From contig CAZKBP010000022.1 in NCBI GenBank assembly GCA_964551015.1, positions 1 through 64,000 on the forward strand: a stretch of DNA of 64,000 bases, read 5' to 3'. The position numbers and the translations under genes were made by a program. This DNA is from CAZKBP01 sp964551015 (GTDB lineage: Bacteria > Bacteroidota > Bacteroidia > Cytophagales > Microscillaceae). A model generated the notes under the pieces. That model was not told the origin of the DNA, ran no database searches, and worked only from the letters and a program-made list of their open reading frames with translations. Shown one piece after another: positions 25,141 to 33,942 of this stretch (position 1 is the stretch's first letter; every line of letters begins with the position of its first letter).

Positions 25141-27579
25141 ATGTTTAGTAATACGCAATTGTTGAATGGTTTTCTATCGGCTAGTTTTGATGGAGTATTA
25201 ACCTTTGACCAAAATTTTCGAGTTCTTCAACATAACCAAAAGTTAGCACAACTCTTTGATCTGCATCTTGACAGCGCCGAAGCACCTAACCTATTTGAAA
25301 TGCTCCCTCTGCTCAAGCCTGATGCACAGCTTTTCTTGCAGGTGCTAAGCGACGAAAGCATTTCTATCTCCCGGAGTGCCTACCACCAGGAAAGATTAAA
25401 TCATAAGGCTTACTACGAAATGAATGTCTCCCCCCTCAAAGACCAAAATGGAGAGATCAAAGGCGGCATGCTCATTATCAAAGATGTAACCGATACCCGC
25501 CCCAAGGAAAGGTCGCTGACCAATAAGCGCCTCAAGGATGCACTCAAAGCCTATGATTTTAGCAACGACCGCCTCAAGTGCATCATCAATAATACCCAAG
25601 ATTTGATCGTAGCCATTGATCCAAATTTTCGCTTTATCCTCTTTAATGATCGCTATCGGGAGGCTTTCGAAAAATTTACGGGTAAAAGAATTAACCTAGG
25701 AGTCAACCTGCTAAGTTGCTTGGAGCATCTGCCCAAAGAACATAAAAAAACGAAAAGCAACTGGGAACGCGTACTCCAAGGAGAAGCCTACCATCATATA
25801 GACCGTGTAACTTACAAGGATAAGAGCGTGGCCTACTACGAATCTAGTTTTAACCTCGTGAAGGATAAGGATGGGCATATCTTGGGAGCCTCACAGATTA
25901 TGCGCAACATTACCGATCGTGTTCAGACCGAAGAGTTGTGGATCGCTAGTGAAAAACGCTTCTACAAAATGTTCAATGAAGCAGGTGTGGGATTTGCTCT
26001 CTGGGATATGGAGAACGAAACCATTGTACAAACCAATCCCACGCTCTCCGAAATGCTAGGCTACTCCACCGAAGAACTCAACCGCATCAGCCCCCGTGAA
26101 CTTACACATCCCGATGACTACCAACAAGAAATGAATCTGGTCAACCAATTACTTTCTGGTGAAACCATTTCATACAAAATGGAAAAACGGGTTTATCATA
26201 AAAAAGGAGATGAAATTTGGGTCTCTGTCTCCGGCACGCTGTTGTTGGATTCCAATAATCAACCAGAATACGGCCTAGCCATTATCGAGAATATCACCAG
26301 CCGGCGCATTGCTCAGGCCAAATTGGCAGAAAGTGAAGAACAAAACCGAACTTTGATTAGTGCTTTCCCTGATTTGATCTTTCTCTTAGATCACGAGGGG
26401 CGTTTTATTGACTTCAAAAGCCGTCAGGATGAAAAAAATACCCCCGTGCTCCAAGTGCTAGGCAATGACGTGCAATATCTAGCTGTGGATAATGAGGTCA
26501 AACAGGAAATCTTAAGACGTATTCAAGAAGCCATCGAGCACGACCGAGTGAGTTTTTATGAATGGGAAATGCTCGTCGAGGGACGTAAGCGCAGCTACGA
26601 AGCACGTTTCCTCAAGAGTGGGCAAAATCACGCCGTGATGGTCATCCGAGATATTAGCCAGCGCAAACAAGAAGAATTGCGGGTCAAAGAATTATTGGAT
26701 AACGAACGAAAACTTAATCAAAACCTAGAAAGACAAAACGAAAAACTAGCCAATAAAGAAGAAGAACTGGCTCAGGCTAACCGCCAATTGGTGCTGCAGA
26801 ATGAAAGTTTATCACGTACCACCCAGGAGTTGATTCGCTCCAAGGAAAGCCTCAAACACGCACTCAAAGCCCTAGAAGAGCGTAATTTTGAGCTTGATCA
26901 ATTTGTCTATAAAACCTCGCACGACTTGCGCTCTCCGCTTTCTTCCATTTTGGGGATTGTCAATCTGATGAAAATGGACGACCATCCTGACCGAGTACGA
27001 GAATACACCGAGAGAATCGAGAGCAGTGTCTTGCGTTTGGATGCTTTTATTCAATCCATGTTGAGTTACTCCCGTAATAATCGTTCCGAGGTCAATTCTG
27101 AAAAAATTGATTACAAACAGATCATTAATCATTGCCTAGATGATCTCCAGTATTACAAAAATTTTGACAAAATTCGTATTGATTGGCAAATCGAGGGTGA
27201 AGAGGTAGAGTTTCATAGTGATCCACTCCGCCTTAAAATTGTATTCAATAATATCATCTCTAATGCCATCAAATATCAGGATTTTAGCAAAAATGTTCGC
27301 TTTATCTCCATCCAAGTAAAAGTCTACCCAGACAAAACACACATGGAATTTAAGGACAATGGCATCGGTGTAGAAAAAGAATTTCTCAAAGATATCTATA
27401 AAATGTTCTATCGAGCCACCGAAGAAGCCGAAGGCTCTGGCCTGGGACTTTATATCGTAAAACAAACCGTAGATAAACTAGGAGGCTTTATCACCATCGA
27501 GAGCGAAGGGATAGGACAAGGTCTTCGGGTCAAAGTAGAAATCCCCTCGCAGAAAACCCTCAAACAAGTATTGGCTTAG
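25141..27579 (+). CDS. Multi-PAS hybrid-free sensor histidine kinase
   Basis: 812 residues with no membrane segment. There are about four successive PAS domains (roughly 8-125, 145-265, 270-390 and 395-510), with the third clearest (FALWDMENETIVQTNPT, LTHPDDYQQEM). A long coiled coil (about 515-580) leads to the H-box SHDLRSPLSSI with phosphoacceptor His594. The HATPase_c domain shows NNIISNAIKYQD, DNGIGVEKEF and GSGLGLYIVKQT. There is no receiver domain, so it needs a separate regulator, none of which is adjacent. PAS S-boxes suggest sensing of redox, light or small ligands in the cytoplasm. Expression control is probably complex given the inverted repeats upstream. Confidence 0.92.
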   Translation: MFSNTQLLNGFLSASFDGVLTFDQNFRVLQHNQKLAQLFDLHLDSAEAPNLFEMLPLLKPDAQLFLQVLSDESISISRSAYHQERLNHKAYYEMNVSPLKDQNGEIKGGMLIIKDVTDTRPKERSLTNKRLKDALKAYDFSNDRLKCIINNTQDLIVAIDPNFRFILFNDRYREAFEKFTGKRINLGVNLLSCLEHLPKEHKKTKSNWERVLQGEAYHHIDRVTYKDKSVAYYESSFNLVKDKDGHILGASQIMRNITDRVQTEELWIASEKRFYKMFNEAGVGFALWDMENETIVQTNPTLSEMLGYSTEELNRISPRELTHPDDYQQEMNLVNQLLSGETISYKMEKRVYHKKGDEIWVSVSGTLLLDSNNQPEYGLAIIENITSRRIAQAKLAESEEQNRTLISAFPDLIFLLDHEGRFIDFKSRQDEKNTPVLQVLGNDVQYLAVDNEVKQEILRRIQEAIEHDRVSFYEWEMLVEGRKRSYEARFLKSGQNHAVMVIRDISQRKQEELRVKELLDNERKLNQNLERQNEKLANKEEELAQANRQLVLQNESLSRTTQELIRSKESLKHALKALEERNFELDQFVYKTSHDLRSPLSSILGIVNLMKMDDHPDRVREYTERIESSVLRLDAFIQSMLSYSRNNRSEVNSEKIDYKQIINHCLDDLQYYKNFDKIRIDWQIEGEEVEFHSDPLRLKIVFNNIISNAIKYQDFSKNVRFISIQVKVYPDKTHMEFKDNGIGVEKEFLKDIYKMFYRATEEAEGSGLGLYIVKQTVDKLGGFITIESEGIGQGLRVKVEIPSQKTLKQVLA

Positions 27580-27928
27580 CCCGCAACTTGAAACAACCAA
27601 GAGCACTAGAAAAATGCTCACTGCTGTGGCTTTATCTTTAATTTAATGTTTGTAAACGGGTTTTAGATAGCCTTATGCTGTGGGCGGTTGTCTGCGGACT
27701 GTGGACTAGCGTATAATCATCCGAAGAATAGATCGGTATAATCTCCGCCAAATTGACATTCAACAAAATGCCAAGCTGTCTTGTTATTTATTAAAAAGCG
27801 TTAAAAAAACATCTATGATTTCCTTAGGTACGTAAGTTGAAACACTTTCGTCTGAACCATTATTTCCCAGTTGGATGAAAGACAAAACCAAAAACCTATA
27901 ACATACAAAACCTAAATTTTTTAAATCA
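27580..27928. other. Intergenic stretch upstream of the first Do-like protease
   Basis: 349 bases with no credible gene, terminator or clear TAnnTTTG promoter. It must hold the promoter of the protease gene at 27929. Confidence 0.4.
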
Positions 27929-29428
27929 ATGAACACAAAGAACATTCTGCTTCTGTTTACAGTGGCAATATTGAGTAGTGCCCTGACTTTATTTACTTAC
28001 AAATGGGCTGGTTTTGAGCCCGAAGGCGTAGTTTTTAAGGAGGCCAAGAGCGATTCCGAAGCTCAAGGTTTAGCCCGCCTTACCAAAGACAGCAAAGTCA
28101 GTACAGATGAACTCGTACCTAATTTCACGATTGCTGCTCAAAAAACCACCTCCAACGTGGTTCATATCATCGCCACACAACAAGTAGCTCGCAATCGCAA
28201 TAATATGCCTGACATTTTCAGAGAATTCTTCGGAGATGATTTTGGTAGAAATTTTCGTTCGGCTCCTCGAGGCTCTCGGCAAGCCCAAAGCTCTGGCTCG
28301 GGAGTGATCGTGAGTGAAGACGGCTACATCGTTACGAATAACCACGTAGTGGAAGGAGCTAGCGAAATTGAAGTAATTACAGCTGATAAAAATACCTACC
28401 AAGCCAAAGTAGTTGGTACGGCTCCCTCTACTGATTTGGCCGTGATCAAAGTGGAAGCAAAAGATTTACCAGCCATTATCCTCGGTAATTCTGATGAGGT
28501 AAATATCGGAGAATGGGTGCTGGCCGTAGGGAACCCCTTTAATCTAGAGTCTACCGTGACGGCTGGAATCGTGAGCGCCAAGGGAAGAAGCCTCAACATT
28601 TTGAGAGAAAAGTCTCAAACTCCCATCGAGGCTTTCATTCAAACCGATGCCGCCGTCAATCCTGGAAATAGTGGCGGAGCCTTGGTCAATACCAGAGGCG
28701 AGCTCATCGGAATCAATACCGCGATCGCTACGCCTACAGGAACTTATGCTGGATATTCGTTTGCTGTGCCCGTGAACATCGTAAAAAAAGTAATGCAAGA
28801 CTTAATCGAGTTTGGAACCATCCAACGCGGCTATTTAGGAGTTACAATTCGCGATGTAGATGGTAATTTTGCCCGTGAACAAGGCTTAGAGATCACCAGA
28901 GGCGTTTACATCAATCAAGTACAACCCGATGGAGCCGCCAAAAAAGCAGGGATTCAAGATGGAGACGTGATCGTGGGCATAGATGGCAAGACGATCAATT
29001 CATCTCCCGAACTCTTGGAGCAAGTCGCAGCCAAACGCCCCGGCGACCAGATCGAGGTGAAAATCTACCGAGATGGAAAAACCAAAACCATCTCCGTTAC
29101 TCTTCAAAACAAAACGGGTAAAGAAGAACTAATCGGCCAAGAAACCAGTCAGGTTCTAAAAATGCTGGGAGCCGACTTAGAGGAGCTTAGCCCCGAAACC
29201 AGACAAAAGCTACGCCTAGAAGGAGGTGTCAAAGTAAGCCGTATTTTTGGAGGTAAATTAGGAGAGACAGGTATGCGAGAAGGTTTTATCATCACGGAAC
29301 TAAATGAAAGACCCGTGCGTAATGTAGAAGAATTTCTTGAGTCTCTTCAAAATATAAAAGGAGGCGTATTCCTAACTGGAATCTATCCAGGCGTAAGAGG
29401 AGAATACTATTATGCCTTCGGCATGTAA
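27929..29428 (+). CDS. Do/DegQ-family periplasmic serine protease (first paralog)
   Basis: 499 residues. An N-terminal hydrophobic anchor (about 5-24) exports it to the periplasm. The trypsin-like domain has His139 (TNNHVV), Asp169 (STDLAVIKV) and Ser248 (NPGNSGGALV). It is followed by a full PDZ domain (about 300-395, with GYLGVTI at its entry) and a second, shorter PDZ-like domain to the end (GFIITELNERPVRNVEEF). Such proteins degrade or refold damaged envelope proteins. It is the first of two tandem copies and has its own terminator at 29436. The second copy shares its layout and the terminal YYAFGM. Confidence 0.95.
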   Translation: MNTKNILLLFTVAILSSALTLFTYKWAGFEPEGVVFKEAKSDSEAQGLARLTKDSKVSTDELVPNFTIAAQKTTSNVVHIIATQQVARNRNNMPDIFREFFGDDFGRNFRSAPRGSRQAQSSGSGVIVSEDGYIVTNNHVVEGASEIEVITADKNTYQAKVVGTAPSTDLAVIKVEAKDLPAIILGNSDEVNIGEWVLAVGNPFNLESTVTAGIVSAKGRSLNILREKSQTPIEAFIQTDAAVNPGNSGGALVNTRGELIGINTAIATPTGTYAGYSFAVPVNIVKKVMQDLIEFGTIQRGYLGVTIRDVDGNFAREQGLEITRGVYINQVQPDGAAKKAGIQDGDVIVGIDGKTINSSPELLEQVAAKRPGDQIEVKIYRDGKTKTISVTLQNKTGKEELIGQETSQVLKMLGADLEELSPETRQKLRLEGGVKVSRIFGGKLGETGMREGFIITELNERPVRNVEEFLESLQNIKGGVFLTGIYPGVRGEYYYAFGM

Positions 29429-29435
29429 CTAAATA

Positions 29436-29483
29436 CAATCCTTCCAGTAGGGTATAATCTTACCGGAGGGATTGAACTTTTTT
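29436..29483 (+). terminator. Intrinsic terminator after the first Do-like protease
   Basis: CAATCCTTCC (29436-29445) pairs with GGAGGGATTG (29465-29474) with one wobble. An inner GGTA/TACC stem (29451-29464) completes a compact hairpin, followed by AAC and six T. Confidence 0.8.
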
Positions 29484-29603
29484 CGTATTTTATCCTACTT
29501 ACTACTGGAACTATTAGACGAAACAGTTGTTATTCTCTTTGTGATAACTTAACTTAGGAAGATAATAGTAAAACAATCATTTATTAAAGACTTAGGATAA
29601 CAT

Positions 29604-29837
29604 ATGAACGCATCTAAATTGAAATACTGGATCATTCTTGGTCCTACTATGTTGTTCCTAATCGTTTTTGCCACGCTAAGCATTTTATTTAGCTTCATAA
29701 CCGATAGACACAACCTGCAATACAACCAGAAAATTAGCACGATCCTGAAAAAGAAGAAGGACAACGTAAGACCCGCTCGCTCGGCAGCTACGATTCCTGC
29801 TTCATTTCAAGCAAAAACACAGAAACCCTGTCAATAA
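29604..29837 (+). CDS. Possible small membrane protein
   Basis: 77 codons from an ATG. Residues about 9-32 (WIILGPTMLFLIVFATLSIL) form one strong membrane helix, and the remainder is basic (a run of four lysines) and Ser/Ala-rich. No family recognised. It lies between the two Do-like protease genes, after the terminator of the first and ending within the -33 region upstream of the second, so it is a separate small gene if real. A TM helix in an AT-rich gap can arise by chance, hence the modest score. Confidence 0.45.
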   Translation: MNASKLKYWIILGPTMLFLIVFATLSILFSFITDRHNLQYNQKISTILKKKKDNVRPARSAATIPASFQAKTQKPCQ

Positions 29838-29850
29838 CGTGCGTTTGAGG

Positions 29851-29881
29851 TTGGCACCAGGAACAACATAATTTACTTTTG
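29851..29881 (+). promoter_or_regulatory. Promoter of the second Do-like protease
   Basis: TTG at 29851-29853, a 20-base spacer, and TACTTTTG (29874-29881), a perfect TAnnTTTG. The predicted leader is about 40 bases. This is one of the best promoter matches in the window. Confidence 0.65.
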
Positions 29882-29926
29882 AAAAATTTTTGAATATTTT
29901 GTTTCCCCATTTCAAAAGAAAAAATT

Positions 29927-31453
29927 ATGAAATTAAAAAACTTGGCTCAATCAACTTTTTTAGCAGTATTCAGTAGCTTGGCTACCCTACTAGCTTATCA
30001 GTCGCTCACCTCCCCTACCCCTCAGGTGGTTTTTGAGGAGGTATCATCCCAAGCAAATGATTCTCAAGATCTAATCACACTTACCAAGAAGGGCAAACAT
30101 CCTATATCTGGTGAGGAAACTCCTGTGGACTTTACGGAGGCTGCCGAGAAAACGACCTCCAGCGTAGTCCACATCGTATCTACCCAAAATGTACAAGCAC
30201 GCTCTCGGAATGAAATGCCTGATATGTTTAGGGATTTTTTTGGAGATGATTTTGGAAGGGAATTCTTCCGAGGCAGACCACGTGGCGCACAGCCAGCACA
30301 AGCTTCTGGCTCTGGTGTGATCCTGAGCCAAGATGGCTACATCGTCACCAACAACCACGTAGTTGATAATGCCAGTGAGGTAGAAGTTATTCTCAATAAC
30401 CAACAGACTTACAAAGCAAGAGTAATAGGGACTGATCCCTCTACCGATCTGGCAGTGATCAAAATTGAGGCTTTCGGCCTGCCCAATATCGTATTAGGAA
30501 ACTCTGATGAAGTAAAGGTAGGACAATGGGTATTAGCCGTAGGAAATCCCTTTAGCCTCGAGTCTACGGTGACAGCCGGCATTGTCAGTGCTAAAGGGCG
30601 TAATCTGGATATTCTGCGCAATAGAGATCAAGCGCCCATTGAATCCTTTATCCAAACCGACGCCGCCGTGAATCCTGGCAACAGTGGAGGTGCTCTTGTC
30701 AACACCAACGGAGATCTGATCGGAATCAATACGGCCATCGCTACGCCCACAGGTACCTATGCGGGTTATTCCTTCGCCGTACCCGTGAATATCGTCCGCA
30801 AAGTAACGAAGGACTTGATCGAGTACGGAGAAGTACAAAGAGCCTACTTGGGAATTACCATTCGTCAGCTAGACGGTAATTTAGCCAAAGAGAAAGGTCT
30901 CAAAGATATTAGCGAAGGGGTCTATGTAGAAACGGTCAATCCTGAAAGTGCCGCCGAAGAAGCAGGTCTAAAAGCCGGAGACGTGATCATCAGAATTGGT
31001 AACAAAGACATTAAAAGCTCTCCCGAACTTTTAGAAGAAATTGCCAAAAGACGACCCGGCAATCAAGTAGAAGTAGAAGTACTACGAGATGGCAAAAATA
31101 AAACTTTTGAGGTTTTCCTCAAGGATAAGCTGGGTGGTACCGAGCTGGTTTCTAACAAAGGTGGTAATGTAAACTTGATGCGCGAGCTAGGCGTTGAGTT
31201 TGAAGACCTTAAACCCGAAGAGCTCAAAGAATTAGGCATTAGCCAAGGGGTTCGAGTTGGACGCCTCTATGACGGCAAGCTACGTCGTGAAACCGATATC
31301 CGAGAAGGTTTCATTATTACTAAGATTGGCGATGAGCCTGTAAAATCAGCCCAAGAACTTACCGAGAAACTACAAAATTCTAAGGGAGGCGTTTTTTTCA
31401 CCGGAGTTTACCCCGACTATGAGGGTGAATTTTACTACGCCTTCGGTATGTAA
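29927..31453 (+). CDS. Do/DegQ-family periplasmic serine protease (second paralog)
   Basis: 508 residues, same architecture as the preceding paralog: N-terminal hydrophobic anchor (about 8-25), protease domain with His144, Asp174 and Ser253 intact, a PDZ domain entered by AYLGITI (about 305-400), and a shorter second PDZ-like domain. The segments around the triad and the NPGNSGGALVNT loop are almost identical to the first copy, whereas the extreme N-terminus and the PDZ2 region (an extra KLRRETDIRE insertion) differ. It has its own promoter and terminator, so the copies can be expressed separately. It arose by tandem duplication. Confidence 0.95.
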   Translation: MKLKNLAQSTFLAVFSSLATLLAYQSLTSPTPQVVFEEVSSQANDSQDLITLTKKGKHPISGEETPVDFTEAAEKTTSSVVHIVSTQNVQARSRNEMPDMFRDFFGDDFGREFFRGRPRGAQPAQASGSGVILSQDGYIVTNNHVVDNASEVEVILNNQQTYKARVIGTDPSTDLAVIKIEAFGLPNIVLGNSDEVKVGQWVLAVGNPFSLESTVTAGIVSAKGRNLDILRNRDQAPIESFIQTDAAVNPGNSGGALVNTNGDLIGINTAIATPTGTYAGYSFAVPVNIVRKVTKDLIEYGEVQRAYLGITIRQLDGNLAKEKGLKDISEGVYVETVNPESAAEEAGLKAGDVIIRIGNKDIKSSPELLEEIAKRRPGNQVEVEVLRDGKNKTFEVFLKDKLGGTELVSNKGGNVNLMRELGVEFEDLKPEELKELGISQGVRVGRLYDGKLRRETDIREGFIITKIGDEPVKSAQELTEKLQNSKGGVFFTGVYPDYEGEFYYAFGM

Positions 31454-31480
31454 CTGTTTTTTGTTATCAGATTGATGTAA

Positions 31481-31514
31481 AAGAGTGTACATGAAATTTG
31501 TACACTCTTTTTTT
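31481..31514 (+). terminator. Intrinsic terminator after the second Do-like protease
   Basis: AAGAGTGTAC (31481-31490) pairs perfectly with GTACACTCTT (31500-31509) and continues into a T tract to 31514. Confidence 0.88.
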
Positions 31515-31622
31515 GTATATTCCCCAACTACACCTCTCGAAGATTTTTTGATCCTAAAATAAAATATGTAGTTTGTTCTGGATTTAAAGAAAAATTCTCA
31601 TACACTTACACAAAGCAAGCTT

Positions 31623-32624
31623 ATGAATCATCAGTATAAATTAGCTTCTCGTCCGGTGGGCTTACCCAAAAAAGAAACTTGGACTTACGAAACCAACCCC
31701 ATTCCTAGTCCTCAGGAAGGGGAAGTATTGGTCAAAATCCTTTACATATCACTCGACCCAGCCATGCGCGGTTGGATGAACGAGGGAGATTCTTACTTGC
31801 CCGCCATCAAAATCGGGGAAGTCATGCGTGCTGGCACCGTGGGCAAAGTCATCGAGTCCAAAAATTCCCAGTTTTCCGTCGGAGATTATGTGACCGGAGC
31901 CTTGGGCGTTCAAAATTACGCTATTTCTAATGGTCAGAATATTAACCGAATAGATATTTCCTTGGCACCTCTGAGTAATTATTTAGGGGTATTAGGTGTG
32001 GCTGGTTTGACGGCTTACTTCGCCTTCTTGAATATAGGACAGCCTCAAGCTGGAGATCACGTACTCGTGTCTGCGGCGGCGGGTGCCGTGGGGCAAGTGG
32101 TCGGGCAAATTGCCAAAATTAAAGGCTGCCGTGTAGTAGGTATGGCTGGAAGTCCTGCTAAATGTGAATATCTGGAAAAAGAACTGGGCTTTGATGCCAC
32201 GATCAATTACAAGACCGAAGAAATCTCCAAAGCACTCCGTGAGAAATGCTCCCAGGGGGTAGATATTTATTTTGATAATGTAGGAGGCGAAATCCTTGAC
32301 AAAACCCTACTCGCAATGAATGAACGAGGCCGAATTATATGCTGTGGAGCGATCTCTCAATACAATAATACGGAGCTTTATGGCCTTAAAAATTATTTTG
32401 CCGTAATTACCAAGCGATTGCGCATGGAAGGTATGATCGTCATTGATTATATGAAAGAATTCCCCAGCGCGATTATGGAGATGGCTCAATGGATGAAAGA
32501 AGGTAAGCTCCAAACCAGAGAACAAATTGAGGAAGGTATTGAGCATTTTCCAGAAGTATTCTTGAAGCTTTTTTCGGGTGATAAAATGGGCAAACTCATA
32601 CTCAAAGTAGCCGAAGACGATTAG
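31623..32624 (+). CDS. NADPH-dependent MDR-family oxidoreductase
   Basis: 333 residues of the zinc-free medium-chain dehydrogenase/reductase superfamily, in the group of leukotriene B4 dehydrogenase / prostaglandin reductase / YncB-like enzymes that reduce alkenal or enone double bonds. Visible are the N-terminal LDPAMRGWMNE segment, the cofactor loop AAAGAVGQVVGQIAK, GVDIYFDNVGGEILD, and GRIICCGAISQYN. No structural or catalytic zinc cysteines are present. It is cytoplasmic, single-gene, after the protease terminator. The natural substrate is not determinable. Confidence 0.92.
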   Translation: MNHQYKLASRPVGLPKKETWTYETNPIPSPQEGEVLVKILYISLDPAMRGWMNEGDSYLPAIKIGEVMRAGTVGKVIESKNSQFSVGDYVTGALGVQNYAISNGQNINRIDISLAPLSNYLGVLGVAGLTAYFAFLNIGQPQAGDHVLVSAAAGAVGQVVGQIAKIKGCRVVGMAGSPAKCEYLEKELGFDATINYKTEEISKALREKCSQGVDIYFDNVGGEILDKTLLAMNERGRIICCGAISQYNNTELYGLKNYFAVITKRLRMEGMIVIDYMKEFPSAIMEMAQWMKEGKLQTREQIEEGIEHFPEVFLKLFSGDKMGKLILKVAEDD

Positions 32625-32749
32625 GCTTTACCAAAAAATCATCACAAAAACTCGAGCATAAAAATCGCAAGGAGATCGAGGATAACTCTTTGAAAAAGAA
32701 ACACGTAACGAAAAATCCCAAACCGACAACTATTTAAAAATCACTCAAC

Positions 32750-33628
32750 ATGAAATGGCTTAAAAGAATTGGAATATTTTTACTCGTGTTCCTGCTAATT
32801 GGCATAATTGGCTTTTGGATAATAGATGAACCTGTGCCCGAAGGAGAGCAAGGCGAAGCAGCAGACTCACTCGCCCGAAAAATGATGCAGGCGGTCAATT
32901 TAGAAGCTTGGGAAGATACCAAGGCCATTCGCTGGGACTTCGGCGGTAGAAGAAAATTACTTTGGGATCGCGAGCGACATTTTGCCCAAGTCACCTGGGA
33001 TGAGTACCAAGTGGTCGTTAATCTTAATAATCGCCAAGGTATTGTCCAAGAAAAAAAATACAATAGTCAAGAAAAAGACGAAGAACTCATACAAAAAGCT
33101 TGGGAAATTTGGGTCAATGACGCTTTTTGGCTCAATCCTATTGCCAAACTCTTTGATCCTGGTACCGAACGCAGACTGGTCACGCTGGATAATGGAGAAA
33201 AAGCCCTCTTAATCACCTACAGTAGTGGTGGAGCTACCCCCGGTGATTCTTATCTATGGCTAGTAGATGACAATGGCTTGCCTCGTGCTTGGAAACTCTG
33301 GGTTTCCATCATTCCAATTGGTGGCTTTCAGTTTTCTTGGGAAGATTGGCAAACGCTGCCTACGGGTGCGCTCGTTGCCACCCGCCATCAGAGTGCTATT
33401 TTTACGCTAAAATTAACCGAAATTGAGGCTGCCCGTAGCTTGGAAGGGTTGGTACAAAATGAAGATCCTTTTCAGGAATTAGCCCTGAAAACAGTGGAAG
33501 AAAAACCAGAAGAATCAGCACCAGAGGAAGCACCCACCGAGCCTCAGGAGGCTCCGATTGATTCTACACAACAAGAACCCGATTCTTTGGAGAGAAAAGA
33601 AAAAGAGGGAGATATGATGGAGATTTAA
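32750..33628 (+). CDS. Membrane-anchored protein of unknown function
   Basis: 292 residues. One N-terminal membrane helix (about 6-25, IGIFLLVFLLIGIIGFWII) with a positive start places the rest in the periplasm. The middle (about 45-230) is rich in Trp and beta strands (KAIRWDFGGRRKLLWDRE, DSYLWLVDDNGLPRAWKLW), suggesting a lipocalin/LolA-like half-barrel, but no family is certain. The last 60 residues are a Glu/Pro-rich low-complexity tail. It follows the MDR gene by 125 bases in the same direction and might be cotranscribed. Confidence 0.72.
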   Translation: MKWLKRIGIFLLVFLLIGIIGFWIIDEPVPEGEQGEAADSLARKMMQAVNLEAWEDTKAIRWDFGGRRKLLWDRERHFAQVTWDEYQVVVNLNNRQGIVQEKKYNSQEKDEELIQKAWEIWVNDAFWLNPIAKLFDPGTERRLVTLDNGEKALLITYSSGGATPGDSYLWLVDDNGLPRAWKLWVSIIPIGGFQFSWEDWQTLPTGALVATRHQSAIFTLKLTEIEAARSLEGLVQNEDPFQELALKTVEEKPEESAPEEAPTEPQEAPIDSTQQEPDSLERKEKEGDMMEI

Positions 33629-33803
33629 TAGAAAATAAAGATCCTTTTAAGAAAAGTCTTCTCGAAACACAAATATTTATTTGTAAAAACACTAAGATTT
33701 ATTGGTAGATAGCTCTTAGCGTTTTTCTATTTACTTGGGTCAATTTCAGAGCTTTACAAGTGTAACAAATTCTTTTTTCTTTTAAAAGAGTTTTTCTTGT
33801 CAA

Positions 33804-33841
33804 CAAATGATTGTATTATTTTCTGAAAATACGATCATTTG
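33804..33841. repeat. Strong inverted repeat upstream of the LysM-peptidase gene
   Basis: CAAATGATTGTATT (33804-33817) pairs with AATACGATCATTTG (33828-33841): 14 bp with a single wobble and a 10-base loop. It lies in the AT-rich 314-base gap and directly abuts the TTTG of the candidate promoter that follows, so it may be an operator or a module boundary. It could also terminate the upstream transcript, though no T tract follows. Confidence 0.5.
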
Positions 33842-33871
33842 TTTGTAAAAATTATCTTTATATTTACTTTG
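33842..33871 (+). promoter_or_regulatory. Candidate promoter of the LysM-peptidase gene
   Basis: TTTG (33842-33845), 18 bases, and TTACTTTG (33864-33871, one mismatch to TAnnTTTG). It lies about 70 bases before the ATG. Confidence 0.4.
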
Positions 33872-33942
33872 ACAAATAAACATGAAGTCTTAGATTTGCA
33901 TCATTCAACAGAATAAACAGATTTTCCAATATTCTTCATCCT

